Source: a candidate division TM6 bacterium GW2011_GWF2_38_10 (GTDB lineage: Bacteria > Babelota > Babeliae > Babelales > RVW-14). From it: a DNA stretch of 46,786 nucleotides. This document shows, one piece after another, positions 17,945-27,376 of the stretch. A program made the translations under genes and the position numbers. The stretch spans positions 1 to 46,786 of the forward strand of contig LBTY01000003.1 in the NCBI GenBank assembly GCA_000992305.1. The letters are read 5' to 3'. Positions within the stretch are counted from its first letter, which is position 1, and each line of letters starts with the position of its first letter. The notes beneath the pieces were generated by a model. It did not search any database. It had not been told where the DNA came from and was given only the letters and a program-made list of their open reading frames with translations.

Positions 17945-18928
17945 AAAAATTATATCATTTTATCACTTTTATGTGCATCATTCTTGATGCAAGCATTGCC
18001 AATGGCCATCGAATTAAGGTCTAACACTCCTGAAATTATTGATTGCTCAATAACCACAGATCAGCTCAAAGATCTAGCACAAAAATCAAAAACTCAAGAA
18101 AAATGGTCCCTAACAAAAAAAATTACCGTAGGAACAATCTCAGTAGCAGCACTTGCTGCTACAATTTACACCATTAAAAATCACCAAGAAATCTGCGATT
18201 ATATCAAAAATTACTTATTCAAAAGAAGTTTCCCTCAACCAGCTCCCCAAGCCGCAATAGCAAACGCCGCTAAAGAAACAAGGCTTGCCCTATATACCCC
18301 GCAACCTCAAAAACACTTTTTCACAAAAAATATACCTGCTAGCCTTATAACCAACACCACCGCCTCAACACCTATTGCTGAATCACTCGTTTTACAAAAA
18401 AATATTCCCTTGAATGTTATAAAAAAAATACTCCTTGATCCAAAACTTTATCAACTATCTTATGCAACACCAAGGAAAGGCAATTATGCCCCAACATATC
18501 ATGCTCTGGTCAACGCACTTCAACCAACAATAACCACTGACGCAGAGGGTAACACACTTCTTCACAAACTCGTTACGTTTGATAAATTCCCCGTAGACGC
18601 GGGCGCATTTCTTGAAGCATTAAAACCTTCATGTGAACAACTCATTAAAAATGGCGCATCAATCAACGCCTGTAATAAGGATGGTTTTACTCCCTATGAC
18701 CTTTTAATGCAAAGCATTATTAAAGCTGGTGGCGATGCAAGTGGTGATGTCTATAAATACCTTGGCATAATCGGCAATTACCGTATGTATGGGCAAGATC
18801 TGTTGGAAAAAATAGAAAAAGAACATCTCGGCTCATCAATTCGCAACTGGGATTTATTGGCAAGAATACGAACCATGCTTGGTGGAAAAGAAGGAGACTG
18901 GACAGAAAAGGATACCATTTACAGCTAA
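17942..18928 (+). CDS. Exported ankyrin-repeat-like protein
   Basis: 328 residues. The N-terminus is a signal peptide (about 1-22, ILSLLCASFLMQALPMA). A second hydrophobic stretch at ~58-75 (ITVGTISVAALAATIYTI) may be a membrane helix. The C-terminal half has two degenerate ankyrin-like units: DAEGNTLLHKLVTFDKF, with its helix pair, then LIKNGASINACNKDGFTPYDLLMQS. Ankyrin proteins in protist-associated bacteria are often host-directed; here that is inference. Its own promoter and a duplicated ribosome site precede it. Confidence 0.65.
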   Translation: MKNYIILSLLCASFLMQALPMAIELRSNTPEIIDCSITTDQLKDLAQKSKTQEKWSLTKKITVGTISVAALAATIYTIKNHQEICDYIKNYLFKRSFPQPAPQAAIANAAKETRLALYTPQPQKHFFTKNIPASLITNTTASTPIAESLVLQKNIPLNVIKKILLDPKLYQLSYATPRKGNYAPTYHALVNALQPTITTDAEGNTLLHKLVTFDKFPVDAGAFLEALKPSCEQLIKNGASINACNKDGFTPYDLLMQSIIKAGGDASGDVYKYLGIIGNYRMYGQDLLEKIEKEHLGSSIRNWDLLARIRTMLGGKEGDWTEKDTIYS

Positions 18929-18939
18929 GCGATATCATG

Positions 18940-18976
18940 GTATGGTAAATGAAAAAAGTGCAACCTTTTACCATAC
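18940..18976 (+). other. Perfect 10-bp inverted repeat just upstream of alaS
   Basis: GTATGGTAAA (18940-18949) pairs with TTTACCATAC (18967-18976), loop of 17, ending 12 bases before the alaS ATG where a ribosome site would be expected. It may end the upstream transcript or shape alaS translation. Confidence 0.4.
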
Positions 18977-18988
18977 GAAATAACCACT

Positions 18989-21598
18989 ATGAATTCGTTT
19001 GAAATACGTCAAAAATTTTTAGACTTTTTTGCACAAAAAGGACACACCATTGTTCCAAGCTCAAGTCTTATCCCAGCAGAAGACCCAACATTGTTGTTTA
19101 CCAATGCGGGAATGAACCAATTTAAAGATCTTTTTCTGGGGCTTGAACAACGATCATATAAACGAGCAACAACATGCCAAAAATGTGTACGCGCTGGCGG
19201 AAAGCATAATGATCTTGAACAAGTGGGCTTTACCCAACGCCATCTCACTTTTTTTGAAATGCTCGGTAATTTTTCGTTCGGCGATTATTTTAAAGATGAT
19301 GCTATCCCCTTTGCCTGGGAATTTCTTACCAAACACATGGGCCTACCAGCAGACAAACTGCACGTAACCATTTATAAAACTGATGATGAAGCATACAAAA
19401 TTTGGCACGAAAAAGTAGGGGTTCCTGCAGATCACATCACCCGCCTTGGCGAAAAAGACAACTTTTGGCAAATGGGTGACACAGGCCCTTGCGGACCATG
19501 CACCGAAATTTATATTGATCGTGGCCTTGCGTTTGGTTGCAAACAAGCAACATGCGCGCCAGGATGCGATTGCGACCGTTTTATGGAAATTTGGAATAAC
19601 GTTTTTATGCAATATAATCGCCAACCCGATGGGTCACTGGTTCCACTTACGCAAACGGGTGTTGATACCGGCATGGGGCTTGAACGCCTATGCAGCGTTA
19701 TAGAAGGTGTTCCAACCGTTTTTGACACCGATATATTTAAAACAATCATCACCAAAATTGAAACCCTTACGCAACGATCATATGCACAATCTCCAGAGCA
19801 AATCAAAGCGGCCTTTAGAGTTATTGCCGACCACGTGCGCTCATGCAGTCTTTTAATTGCTGATGGATGCAGCCCTTCAAATGATGGTCGCGGCTACGTA
19901 TTGCGAAAAATTATTCGTCGCGCAGCGCTCTTTGCTCAAAAGCTTTCTGCCGATCAACATCTTTTTGCAAAATTGGCAACCGAATTTATAAACTATATGT
20001 CCCCGGTATACCCTGAATTAACGGTCAATAAACAGTTAATCATTTCTATTTTGGAAAACGAAACCGAACGCTTTACCTGCAATCTTATGCAGGGACAATC
20101 AATTTTTGAAAAATATAAAGACGAAGCCAAAGCAACTCATACATCACTCTTATCAGGCGAACAAATTTTTAAACTGTATGACACATACGGGTTCCCCCCA
20201 GAACTTACGCTTGTTTTAGCTCGCGAACACAACCTTGAACTCGACCTTGCAGGCTTTGAACGTGAAATGAAAAAACAACAAGAACAATCAGGCAAAAAGC
20301 AATCTGTCGCCTCCTGTGGACTTGCCATTCCCGCTGATATTTCAACCACGTTTATTGGATACCAAACCCTTGAAAACACAACAACCATTCAATATATCCA
20401 CATAAACCATAATGATAATACCATGTGGATTGTGCCCCAAGAATGTCCTTTTTATGTAGAATGCGGTGGCCAATCGAGTGATTCAGGCTGGGTAACCATT
20501 CATGGGCACAGCCATGCGGTTCTTGATATCCAAAAACAAGGCTGCGGTACAAACCCCGCAATTGCTCTTAAAATAGCACTTACGCCAGCACATACTGACA
20601 TTCGTGTTGGAAATACCATTCATTGCGTGGTTGATGCCTACACTCGAGAATGCAGTGTAAAAAACCATACCGCAACTCATTTACTACAAGCCGCGCTGAT
20701 CCAAATTCTTGGTCCTCAAGTTAAACAAGCAGGATCACAAGTAACACCTCAAGGCATCCGTTTTGACTTTACCCATCACCAAGCACTTACCCCTGAACAA
20801 CTTCAACAGGTTGAGGCATTAGTTAACCAAAAAATACAAGAAAACATTCCAACAACCATATTTACCGCAACGCTAGAAGAAGCAAAACAAGCTGGAGCCT
20901 TAGCCTTTTTTGGCGAAAAGTATAATCCAGAACAGGTACGCGTTGTACATATCCCTGGCTTTTCAATAGAATTGTGTGGGGGCACCCATGCATGGGCAAC
21001 CGGTATCATCGGATGTTTTAAAATTACGAGTGAAACAGCACTTGCAACAGGCACGCGCCGCATTACCGCAATAACTGGTCCTCAAGCTTTGGCTACCTAT
21101 CAAGAAACGTTTACAACCGTTAAAAAACTTTCTGAACAATTTAAAGTAAAACCAGAACAAGTCACCGGCGCGGTTGAAAAGCTCAACCAAACCTATCAAG
21201 CAACGCTTACTGAAGTCAAAGCACTCAAAAAACAACTCATGCAAGCGCAATGTGAACAACACGCACAGAAGATAACCATGATCGGCAATGTCCCCTTTTT
21301 ATACCTTGCAGTAACCAACATGGAAAACGAAGATATGCGCATGCTCTGCCAAGAGATTGAAAAGCGAAAACCAGGTTTTTATGTTTTGGTAAACACCAAT
21401 GATCAAACAACACAATCTTTTATTTTCTATGTCAGCAAAAATATCCAGTCTTCGGTTAACGCTAAAGATCTTTTTGCCCTTGTTAAAGAACAAATACCAG
21501 CATTACGCGGCGGCGGATCGCCTGCTATGGTGCAGGGAAGCGGAGAAATTCCAACTCATTTTCAAGACATTGTTATAAACAAATTAAAAGCCTCATAA
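18989..21598 (+). CDS. alaS: Alanyl-tRNA synthetase
   Basis: Class II synthetase of 869 residues, normal length. The N-terminal catalytic domain is typical: RQKFLDFFAQKGHTIVPSSS, then LFTNAGMNQFKDLFLG, KCVRAGGKHNDLEQVG and RHLTFFEMLGNFSFGDYFK. The editing domain shows HTATHLLQAAL (HxxxH) and the zinc-binding CGGTH (IELCGGTHAW). The C-terminal oligomerisation/C-Ala part ends with GGGSPAMVQGSG, close to the usual GGGRPDMAQAGG. No Shine-Dalgarno is evident; a hairpin occupies that region. A hairpin with a T run follows. Confidence 0.97.
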   Translation: MNSFEIRQKFLDFFAQKGHTIVPSSSLIPAEDPTLLFTNAGMNQFKDLFLGLEQRSYKRATTCQKCVRAGGKHNDLEQVGFTQRHLTFFEMLGNFSFGDYFKDDAIPFAWEFLTKHMGLPADKLHVTIYKTDDEAYKIWHEKVGVPADHITRLGEKDNFWQMGDTGPCGPCTEIYIDRGLAFGCKQATCAPGCDCDRFMEIWNNVFMQYNRQPDGSLVPLTQTGVDTGMGLERLCSVIEGVPTVFDTDIFKTIITKIETLTQRSYAQSPEQIKAAFRVIADHVRSCSLLIADGCSPSNDGRGYVLRKIIRRAALFAQKLSADQHLFAKLATEFINYMSPVYPELTVNKQLIISILENETERFTCNLMQGQSIFEKYKDEAKATHTSLLSGEQIFKLYDTYGFPPELTLVLAREHNLELDLAGFEREMKKQQEQSGKKQSVASCGLAIPADISTTFIGYQTLENTTTIQYIHINHNDNTMWIVPQECPFYVECGGQSSDSGWVTIHGHSHAVLDIQKQGCGTNPAIALKIALTPAHTDIRVGNTIHCVVDAYTRECSVKNHTATHLLQAALIQILGPQVKQAGSQVTPQGIRFDFTHHQALTPEQLQQVEALVNQKIQENIPTTIFTATLEEAKQAGALAFFGEKYNPEQVRVVHIPGFSIELCGGTHAWATGIIGCFKITSETALATGTRRITAITGPQALATYQETFTTVKKLSEQFKVKPEQVTGAVEKLNQTYQATLTEVKALKKQLMQAQCEQHAQKITMIGNVPFLYLAVTNMENEDMRMLCQEIEKRKPGFYVLVNTNDQTTQSFIFYVSKNIQSSVNAKDLFALVKEQIPALRGGGSPAMVQGSGEIPTHFQDIVINKLKAS

Positions 21599-21601
21599 GC
21601 A

Positions 21602-21630
21602 GGAGAGGGAAATTCCCTCTCCTTTTATTT
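21602..21630 (+). terminator. Intrinsic terminator of alaS
   Basis: GGAGAGGG (21602-21609) pairs with CCCTCTCC (21615-21622), loop AAATT, then TTTTATTT. It lies 4 bases after the alaS stop, between convergent genes. Confidence 0.85.
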
Positions 21631-24304
21631 ACGATTTTTTAACGCGATACGAAACATTTTCAAGAATTTTACCCAATAATAAAACCCCAATCGCAATGCC
21701 GATAATAATTCCCCACTCAACAAAACCAAGCGCTGTCATACGAAAAATACCTTGTAATGCAGGAATATACATAATGCATAACTGCAAACCCAATGAAACA
21801 CTTATCGCACCAATTAAAAAAGCATTTGAAAAAAAACCAATATGATAACGTGAGCGCACCATATGAATACGAACAATTTCCAAAACCACAAATGAGGTAA
21901 GCGTCATAGTGTACCCCATTACAGCACTTGTACGTACCCCAATAAGCGCCGCAGCCATAATCCCTATCGTCAATAAGATACCAAGCATCACGATTTCTAA
22001 AGCAAAGCGTTGTGATAACATAGTTTCATGTGCAAGCCGCACGGGTTTATGCATTGCCTCAGGATCAATCGGATCCATCGCCAAGGCAATAGCAGGCAAG
22101 CCATCCGTTACCAAATTAAGCCACAAAAGCTGAATAGGTAAAAGCGCGTTAAACGGATTACCTTGTGGATCTTTAAGCCCCAATACAATTGCAATAAAAA
22201 TAACCGATAACTCTGCAATATTAGCTGACAATAAAAAATTAATAAATTTCATAATATTATCATAAATACCTCGCCCCTCGCGCACAGCATTAACAATCGA
22301 CGCAAAATTATCATCCGTTATCACCATATCTGCAGCTTCTTTGGTAACCTCAGTTCCCGTAATGCCCATGGCAGCGCCAACGTCAGCAGCCTTAATTGCC
22401 GGCGCATCATTCACCCCATCCCCCGTAACCGCAACCGTATGCCCCCGCTCCTTAAATGCCTTAACAATACGCATTTTATGCTCCGCCGAAGTACGCGCAT
22501 AAATCACAATATCCTCAACGCAAGCTTGTAAGTCATCCTCACTCAAAAGATCAAGATCCCTACCCGTCATAATGCGCGCATCATCCCCATCAAATAATCC
22601 AAGCTGTACCCCAATGGCCCGCGCCGTCTCCTTATGATCGCCCGTAATCATCACGGTCTTTATGCCAGCGCGTGCACATTCTGCAATTGCATCCTTAACT
22701 TCAGGCCGTGGAGGGTCCATCATTGCCACTAATCCAACAAAAATAACATTCTGCTCCAACGCATGATCAACCACGCTATCATGATCAAGTTCCTTATACG
22801 CAACCGCAAGCACACGTAAAGCCTGACGAGCAAAATCATCATGTGCTTTTTTTATGGCATCACGATCATGCTGCTCAAGCACAACAACACCCCGCGATGT
22901 TAAAATATGCGTCGCAAGATGTACCACAACATCTGCAGCACCTTTGAGTAATAATGTTTTTTTACCATCCATCATACGCACAACACTCATCCGCTTACGT
23001 TCAGAGTCAAACGGCAATTCATCAACAAAATCATACTGTTTTACCAGAACCTCTTTGTGTAATCCAACCTTGCTCGCCGCAGCCAAAAAAGCCCCTTCGG
23101 TAGGATCACCAATAAGACGCCATGAACCATTTTCTTTAAGAATATGTGCATCATTACACAAAACACCAATCGTCAAAAGTTTTTGGAGAACAGTTTCTTG
23201 ATCAAGCACAATCGAACCATGTGCACCACTAATTTCTCCTGTTGGCGCATATCCCACGCCACTTACCGAATACTCGTGATTATCAGCCCAAAGTTTTTGC
23301 GTTACCATTTCATTACGCGTCAACGTCCCCGTTTTATCGGTACAAATTACCGAAGTGCTCCCCAACGTTTCCACCGAGAGCAACCTGCGCACAATAGCTT
23401 TACGCTTTGCCATGCGATACACACCAACCGAAAGTGCTATCGTTATAACCGCAGGTAGACCTTCAGGAATAGCAGCCACCGCCAAACTCAATGATGTTAA
23501 CAACATCGAAACATACCCTTGCCCGCGCAGCACTCCCAACACAAACATCACACTTACAATCACAAAACTTACATACACTAATTGAATACCAACGCGAGCC
23601 AATTGTTTTTGAAGTGGCGTTTGTTCTTCTGGAGCATCAAGCAATAATGCTATTTTCCCCAATTCGGTCTGTTGCCCTGTTGCCGTGACAATATACGTCC
23701 CTTTGCCACGCACAACAACCGTTCCCATAAACACCATATTTTTACGATCACCAACAGCAGCCGTCTGATCATTAATAACATCAATTATTTTGGCAACCGG
23801 CGTTGACTCTCCCGTCAATGATGCCTCTTGGCACGCAAGCTGCGCACAACTAAAAAGTCGCCCATCGGCTGGCACAATATCCCCAGCTTCCAACAACACA
23901 ATGTCCCCAGGAACAAGCTCTGCAGACAAAACAACACGCACGACACCATCTCGCAACACACGTGACATTGGCTTTGTTAATTTTTTTAAAGCGGCCAACG
24001 ATTTTTCAGCTTGGTATTCTTGATAAAAACCAATACATGCGTTGATAAAAACAATTGCGGCAATCACCAATGCATCAACCCATTCCCCGAGCACCGCAGA
24101 AATAATAAGAACACCCAGCAACACCGCAATAAAAACACTGGCAAACTGTTGTACAAAAAGCTTGATAATCGATATACGCTTACCTTCAGGCAAAGCATTA
24201 TCACCATAATCCAAGCGCCGCTTTGCAACTTCGTGCTCTGACAAACCTTTATGCTTATCTGTTTTAAACGTTTGAATAACCTGATCAATTGAATGATACC
24301 ACAT
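21629..24304 (-). CDS. Ca2+-type P-type ATPase (P2 family)
   Basis: Cation-pumping ATPase of 891 residues. The cation_ATPase_N segment (SIDQVIQTFKTDKHKGLSEHE) is at the start. The actuator has SLTGESTPV and the phosphorylation site is CTDKTGTLTRNEM, with Asp323. The nucleotide domain has KGAADVVV and MITGDHKETARAIG, with the hinge VTGDGVNDAPAIKAADVG. The M4 motif PEGLPAV and a C-terminal membrane block with NLVTDGLPAIALAMDP place it with SERCA/PMCA-like and PacL-type Ca2+ pumps; Mn2+ or Na+ transport cannot be excluded. A strong AAGGAGGT ribosome site precedes the ATG. A Na+/Ca2+ exchanger homologue lies 6 kb away. Confidence 0.9.
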   Translation of the reverse strand: MWYHSIDQVIQTFKTDKHKGLSEHEVAKRRLDYGDNALPEGKRISIIKLFVQQFASVFIAVLLGVLIISAVLGEWVDALVIAAIVFINACIGFYQEYQAEKSLAALKKLTKPMSRVLRDGVVRVVLSAELVPGDIVLLEAGDIVPADGRLFSCAQLACQEASLTGESTPVAKIIDVINDQTAAVGDRKNMVFMGTVVVRGKGTYIVTATGQQTELGKIALLLDAPEEQTPLQKQLARVGIQLVYVSFVIVSVMFVLGVLRGQGYVSMLLTSLSLAVAAIPEGLPAVITIALSVGVYRMAKRKAIVRRLLSVETLGSTSVICTDKTGTLTRNEMVTQKLWADNHEYSVSGVGYAPTGEISGAHGSIVLDQETVLQKLLTIGVLCNDAHILKENGSWRLIGDPTEGAFLAAASKVGLHKEVLVKQYDFVDELPFDSERKRMSVVRMMDGKKTLLLKGAADVVVHLATHILTSRGVVVLEQHDRDAIKKAHDDFARQALRVLAVAYKELDHDSVVDHALEQNVIFVGLVAMMDPPRPEVKDAIAECARAGIKTVMITGDHKETARAIGVQLGLFDGDDARIMTGRDLDLLSEDDLQACVEDIVIYARTSAEHKMRIVKAFKERGHTVAVTGDGVNDAPAIKAADVGAAMGITGTEVTKEAADMVITDDNFASIVNAVREGRGIYDNIMKFINFLLSANIAELSVIFIAIVLGLKDPQGNPFNALLPIQLLWLNLVTDGLPAIALAMDPIDPEAMHKPVRLAHETMLSQRFALEIVMLGILLTIGIMAAALIGVRTSAVMGYTMTLTSFVVLEIVRIHMVRSRYHIGFFSNAFLIGAISVSLGLQLCIMYIPALQGIFRMTALGFVEWGIIIGIAIGVLLLGKILENVSYRVKKS

Positions 24305-24325
24305 ATCCCCACCTCCTTGTTATAC

Positions 24326-25072
24326 TTACCGAGTTAACAAAATACCATGAAATGGAATCCCCTGGCGCTGAGCAAATGCTTGCACCGTTTGAATGTTATA
24401 CAAATGATCATCAACAAAAACGATCATCGATGGAGAAAACGCAACATACTTTAAAAAAGCTTCCAGTACATATCCTTTGGCTTGCCCACAGGTAAAAAGA
24501 ACCCCACCCCAACTAAAAGCGCCATGAGCTTCCGACGCATACGACGCCAAATCAACATATGATTGATCTTCCTTAAACGAGTGTTCAAAATGGTAACCAA
24601 ACAACCGCAACATTGCCAAACGAGAACCGCGCCCTAAGGATAATACGCCAACTCGATCAGCAGTACTATTGGTTAGGGCAACAATCTTCATCCCTTGCTG
24701 TTGCCATTCAGTAATCAATGACGGCAAAAACGGAAATACCGGTTCAACGTATGAACGAATTGCTTTTTCAAAACCATGATCTGCTGCGAGCTTATCAATA
24801 AGCTCATTATTATGCGTTGAATTGTGCGCGTGCTCAGAAGGCCGCGGACACACAACCGTACCACGAGAATGTTTCTTTTGCACCAATACACCATTAATAT
24901 CAAAAACCAGCAACGTTGAGGCATCAGCTTTTTTTACGACACTCATAAGAGGCTCAAGCGTTTTGGTCGTAATAATCTGCGATACAACCCGTGCACTCTG
25001 GCGAGCCTCCACGCTACCAACAATTCCGCAAGAACAAACAACAAGAAAACATCTCAACAATACTACATTCAT
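24326..25072 (-). CDS. Secreted HAD-like protein, DUF2608 type (copy 1)
   Basis: 248 residues with a signal peptide (~1-23, LRCFLVVCSCGIVGSVEA). The HAD-type motif I is FDINGVL at residues 57-63: the nucleophile Asp58 is present, but the usual second Asp is Asn60. A motif II-like ALTNST follows, and motif IV-like FVDD (Asp221, Asp222) lies near the end. The layout fits the DUF2608 group of exported HAD-like proteins known from Legionella and other intracellular bacteria. It is the first of two copies that flank the binding-protein/channel pair. Activity is uncertain because of Asn60. It lies just downstream of the divergent binding-protein promoter and upstream of the P-type ATPase on the same strand. 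Confidence 0.7.
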   Translation of the reverse strand: MNVVLLRCFLVVCSCGIVGSVEARQSARVVSQIITTKTLEPLMSVVKKADASTLLVFDINGVLVQKKHSRGTVVCPRPSEHAHNSTHNNELIDKLAADHGFEKAIRSYVEPVFPFLPSLITEWQQQGMKIVALTNSTADRVGVLSLGRGSRLAMLRLFGYHFEHSFKEDQSYVDLASYASEAHGAFSWGGVLFTCGQAKGYVLEAFLKYVAFSPSMIVFVDDHLYNIQTVQAFAQRQGIPFHGILLTR

Positions 25073-25088
25073 AAAAATCCCCTTTTTA

Positions 25089-25116
25089 TTGACTTTAAAA
25101 ACATGCCTTCGATACC
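25089..25116 (+). promoter_or_regulatory. Possible promoter of the binding-protein/channel operon
   Basis: TTGACT (25089-25094), 16-base spacer, GATACC (25111-25116). The -35 is good, the -10 weak. It lies in the 88-base divergent gap with the HAD-like gene. Confidence 0.35.
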
Positions 25117-25160
25117 TTTTAGATCACATTACCTATTTTCCCCAAATTAGAAAGGATGCC

Positions 25161-26285
25161 ATGCATATACCATACCGATCTTTTATGTTTTTTTCATGTT
25201 TTTTTTTATTCACCCTTAACACACATTCAGCACCCGCCCAGCACGAAAAAATAATCACCCTTGGGCAATCAGCCTGTTTTAGCGGAGCACTTGGTATTTA
25301 CGGAAACATCATTAAAAATGCAATAACCGCACGCATCAATCGAATCAATAAGCAAGGTGGCATTCATGGCTACAAAGTGGCACTGGTTAGCCTCAACGAT
25401 AACAGCGACCCTCAACGCACCTATGACAACACAAAAAAATTACGTACCCAAAACATTGATATGTTTATTGGCAACATGGGCACACGTAGCATAATAAAAC
25501 TACTTCCACTTATTCAAGAAAAAAAAATAGCCATGTTTTTTCCCTGGAGCGGCGACCCGCTGCTTGATGATCCATCACTCTCACATATTATAAATGGTCA
25601 AGGTCTTTTGGGCCCGCAATTAACAACGATCGCTCACCACGTCACGACAACATTACGTATGGATAAAATTGCACTTTTTCACGCCGATGACGGCTTTTCA
25701 ACCGCCGCTGCCGAAACACTTATTAAAATTCTTTCCGAGCACCATCAAGCCCCAATAGCTGTAGCCTCATACAATCGTTTTACACTCGACATTGTCTCAC
25801 CAGCAAAAACACTTATTAATGCCGACCCTCGTGTGGTTATCTGTATAGCAACAAGTATGCCAACCGTCAAACTAATTAATCATTTTTTTGCTGCTGGCCA
25901 CTATGGAACAACATTTTGCGGTGTTGACTCAACACTCTTTACACCATTATTAACCAAAGATCGCGGCGTTGATTATTTTTATACCTCCGCAGTTCCTCAT
26001 CCAAACCAAACTACCATAGCACTTGCCCAAAACTATAAAGCAGATATGAAGTTATATTTTCCTAACGAACACATCAACACGCTCTCTTTTAGTTATTATG
26101 TAAGCGCAGCAATTGTATTACAAGCCATGCAGGAAAGTCAAAACCCTCACCATAAGGAAGAAATAATCAAAATCATTGAAACAATGGATAACACCTCTAT
26201 TGAGGGATTGCCTATAACGTTTAACCCCAAAAATAGACACGCTTTTGGCAGCGATATTTCTATTATAACAAGAAAGGATTCCTAA
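25161..26285 (+). CDS. Periplasmic binding protein, type I (LivJ-like)
   Basis: 374 residues from ATG 25161; the same frame is open upstream, but that part runs antisense to the HAD gene and the signal peptide starts only here (about 1-25, FMFFSCFFLFTLNTHSA), after an AAAGGA ribosome site. The family pattern is clear: ITLGQSACFSGALGIYG, INKQGGIHGYKVALVSLND, then GNMGTRS, with a second lobe DKIALFHADDGFSTAAAETL. This is the Leu/Ile/Val-type receptor fold, also used by class C GPCR and glutamate-receptor ectodomains. No ABC permease or ATPase gene follows. Instead the stop overlaps the start of a ligand-gated channel homologue (TAATG), so the two are translationally coupled. Ligand unknown; amino acids or small amides are common for the family. 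Confidence 0.85.
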   Translation: MHIPYRSFMFFSCFFLFTLNTHSAPAQHEKIITLGQSACFSGALGIYGNIIKNAITARINRINKQGGIHGYKVALVSLNDNSDPQRTYDNTKKLRTQNIDMFIGNMGTRSIIKLLPLIQEKKIAMFFPWSGDPLLDDPSLSHIINGQGLLGPQLTTIAHHVTTTLRMDKIALFHADDGFSTAAAETLIKILSEHHQAPIAVASYNRFTLDIVSPAKTLINADPRVVICIATSMPTVKLINHFFAAGHYGTTFCGVDSTLFTPLLTKDRGVDYFYTSAVPHPNQTTIALAQNYKADMKLYFPNEHINTLSFSYYVSAAIVLQAMQESQNPHHKEEIIKIIETMDNTSIEGLPITFNPKNRHAFGSDISIITRKDS

Positions 26286-27376
26286 TGGCAGCCCCTACCG
26301 AAAAAATGTCATTTTTTCAAAGAATTCAATCAACCACATTTCAAATAACAAGTATTATGCTTGCAAGCCTATACCTTGCAGGCCTCATAACTATACAATA
26401 TAAACGTATGACCATTCCAGAAAAAATTCCAACACTTGAGCAAGTCGATTCAACAATTCGACAACTTGCAACACCAGTAACGGTAGGAATGCACATTAAT
26501 AGCTTTCCAGAATTTTCCATTAACACAGGCAAATTTCTTATGGATGCTATTATTTGGTTTAACTTTGAAAAATCGAGCGAATCAATCGAAACAATTAGCA
26601 AATTCTCCATTAAAAATAGTATACTCTTGGGCAGCTTTATTGTATACAAATCTGACCCGATCATCAAAATTATGGAAAATAATGTTCTTGTTTCATATCA
26701 TGTTTTAATTAACTTCATGGCTGAACTCAATTTTAAAAAATTCCCCCTTGAAGATCATCGTATTAATATTATTCTTGAAAATAAATCTGTCACCGCTCAA
26801 GAATTGGTTTTTGAAAGTTCTGGAGAAAATATAAGCATCGCAAAATACATTCTTGTTGACACGTGGCAACCACGAACCATGCATGCTAATGCCGGCTATG
26901 TAAAAACTAAAATTAATACCCCCGAACAAGAAACATATATCACCTACCCAAGTGTTGTGTTTTCAATCGATTTTGAAAGTGTTGGTGCACGCACACCAAT
27001 AGCCCTTTACTTTCCTCTTTTTATTTCATTTTTAATTGTTCTCATTTCTCTTTTATTAAAAATCACCAGCGACACTCGACTCGGATTAGCCGCGTCGGGC
27101 GTACCTGCGCTTGTCCTCTTTAGACTTGTTATTGAATCGTCCTCACCCGTAGCGGGCTACTCAACACATATTGACGCAACCTATTATTTAATAACATTTT
27201 TATCACTCCTTATTCTCTTTTTTCAGGCGTATATGACATTAATATTACATCGTCATTATGATGAAAAAAAAGAAGCACCAGCATACATCATTTCGAAATT
27301 TGAGTATGCAAGTGCTTACATGTTTGTTATAATGCTAAGCGCCCTTTTAATCGGCTTTACCCTGCTCTTTTTGTAG
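26285..27376 (+). CDS. Pentameric ligand-gated ion channel (Cys-loop family) homologue
   Basis: 363 residues. An N-terminal hydrophobic anchor (about 20-37) is followed by a beta-rich domain to ~235. This domain carries LNFKKFPLEDHRINI (FPLEDH at 153-158), matching the Cys-loop-position signature LDFRRYPFDSQ of GLIC, and VDTWQPR at 191-197. Four membrane segments follow: TM1 ~239-259, TM2 ~265-283, TM3 ~296-321, TM4 ~340-362. The TM2-TM3 stretch RLGLAASGVPALVLFRL, then YSTHID, parallels ELIC (YTTVID) and other bacterial channels. As in prokaryotic members there are no loop cysteines. Asp263 just before TM2 lies where cation channels have an acidic ring; cation selectivity is inference. It is coupled to the binding-protein gene by TAATG. 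Its 3' end overlaps the convergent HAD gene by 30 bases. Other families with this layout are not known to me. Confidence 0.85.
   Translation: MAAPTEKMSFFQRIQSTTFQITSIMLASLYLAGLITIQYKRMTIPEKIPTLEQVDSTIRQLATPVTVGMHINSFPEFSINTGKFLMDAIIWFNFEKSSESIETISKFSIKNSILLGSFIVYKSDPIIKIMENNVLVSYHVLINFMAELNFKKFPLEDHRINIILENKSVTAQELVFESSGENISIAKYILVDTWQPRTMHANAGYVKTKINTPEQETYITYPSVVFSIDFESVGARTPIALYFPLFISFLIVLISLLLKITSDTRLGLAASGVPALVLFRLVIESSSPVAGYSTHIDATYYLITFLSLLILFFQAYMTLILHRHYDEKKEAPAYIISKFEYASAYMFVIMLSALLIGFTLLFL

Noticed and set aside
23790..24241. Plus-strand frames opposite the P-type ATPase
   Set aside because: They are antisense to conserved ATPase domains and carry no recognisable motif or ribosome site.
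24822..25160. Upstream extension of the binding-protein frame
   Set aside because: It is antisense to the HAD-like gene; the signal peptide and ribosome site place the start at 25161.
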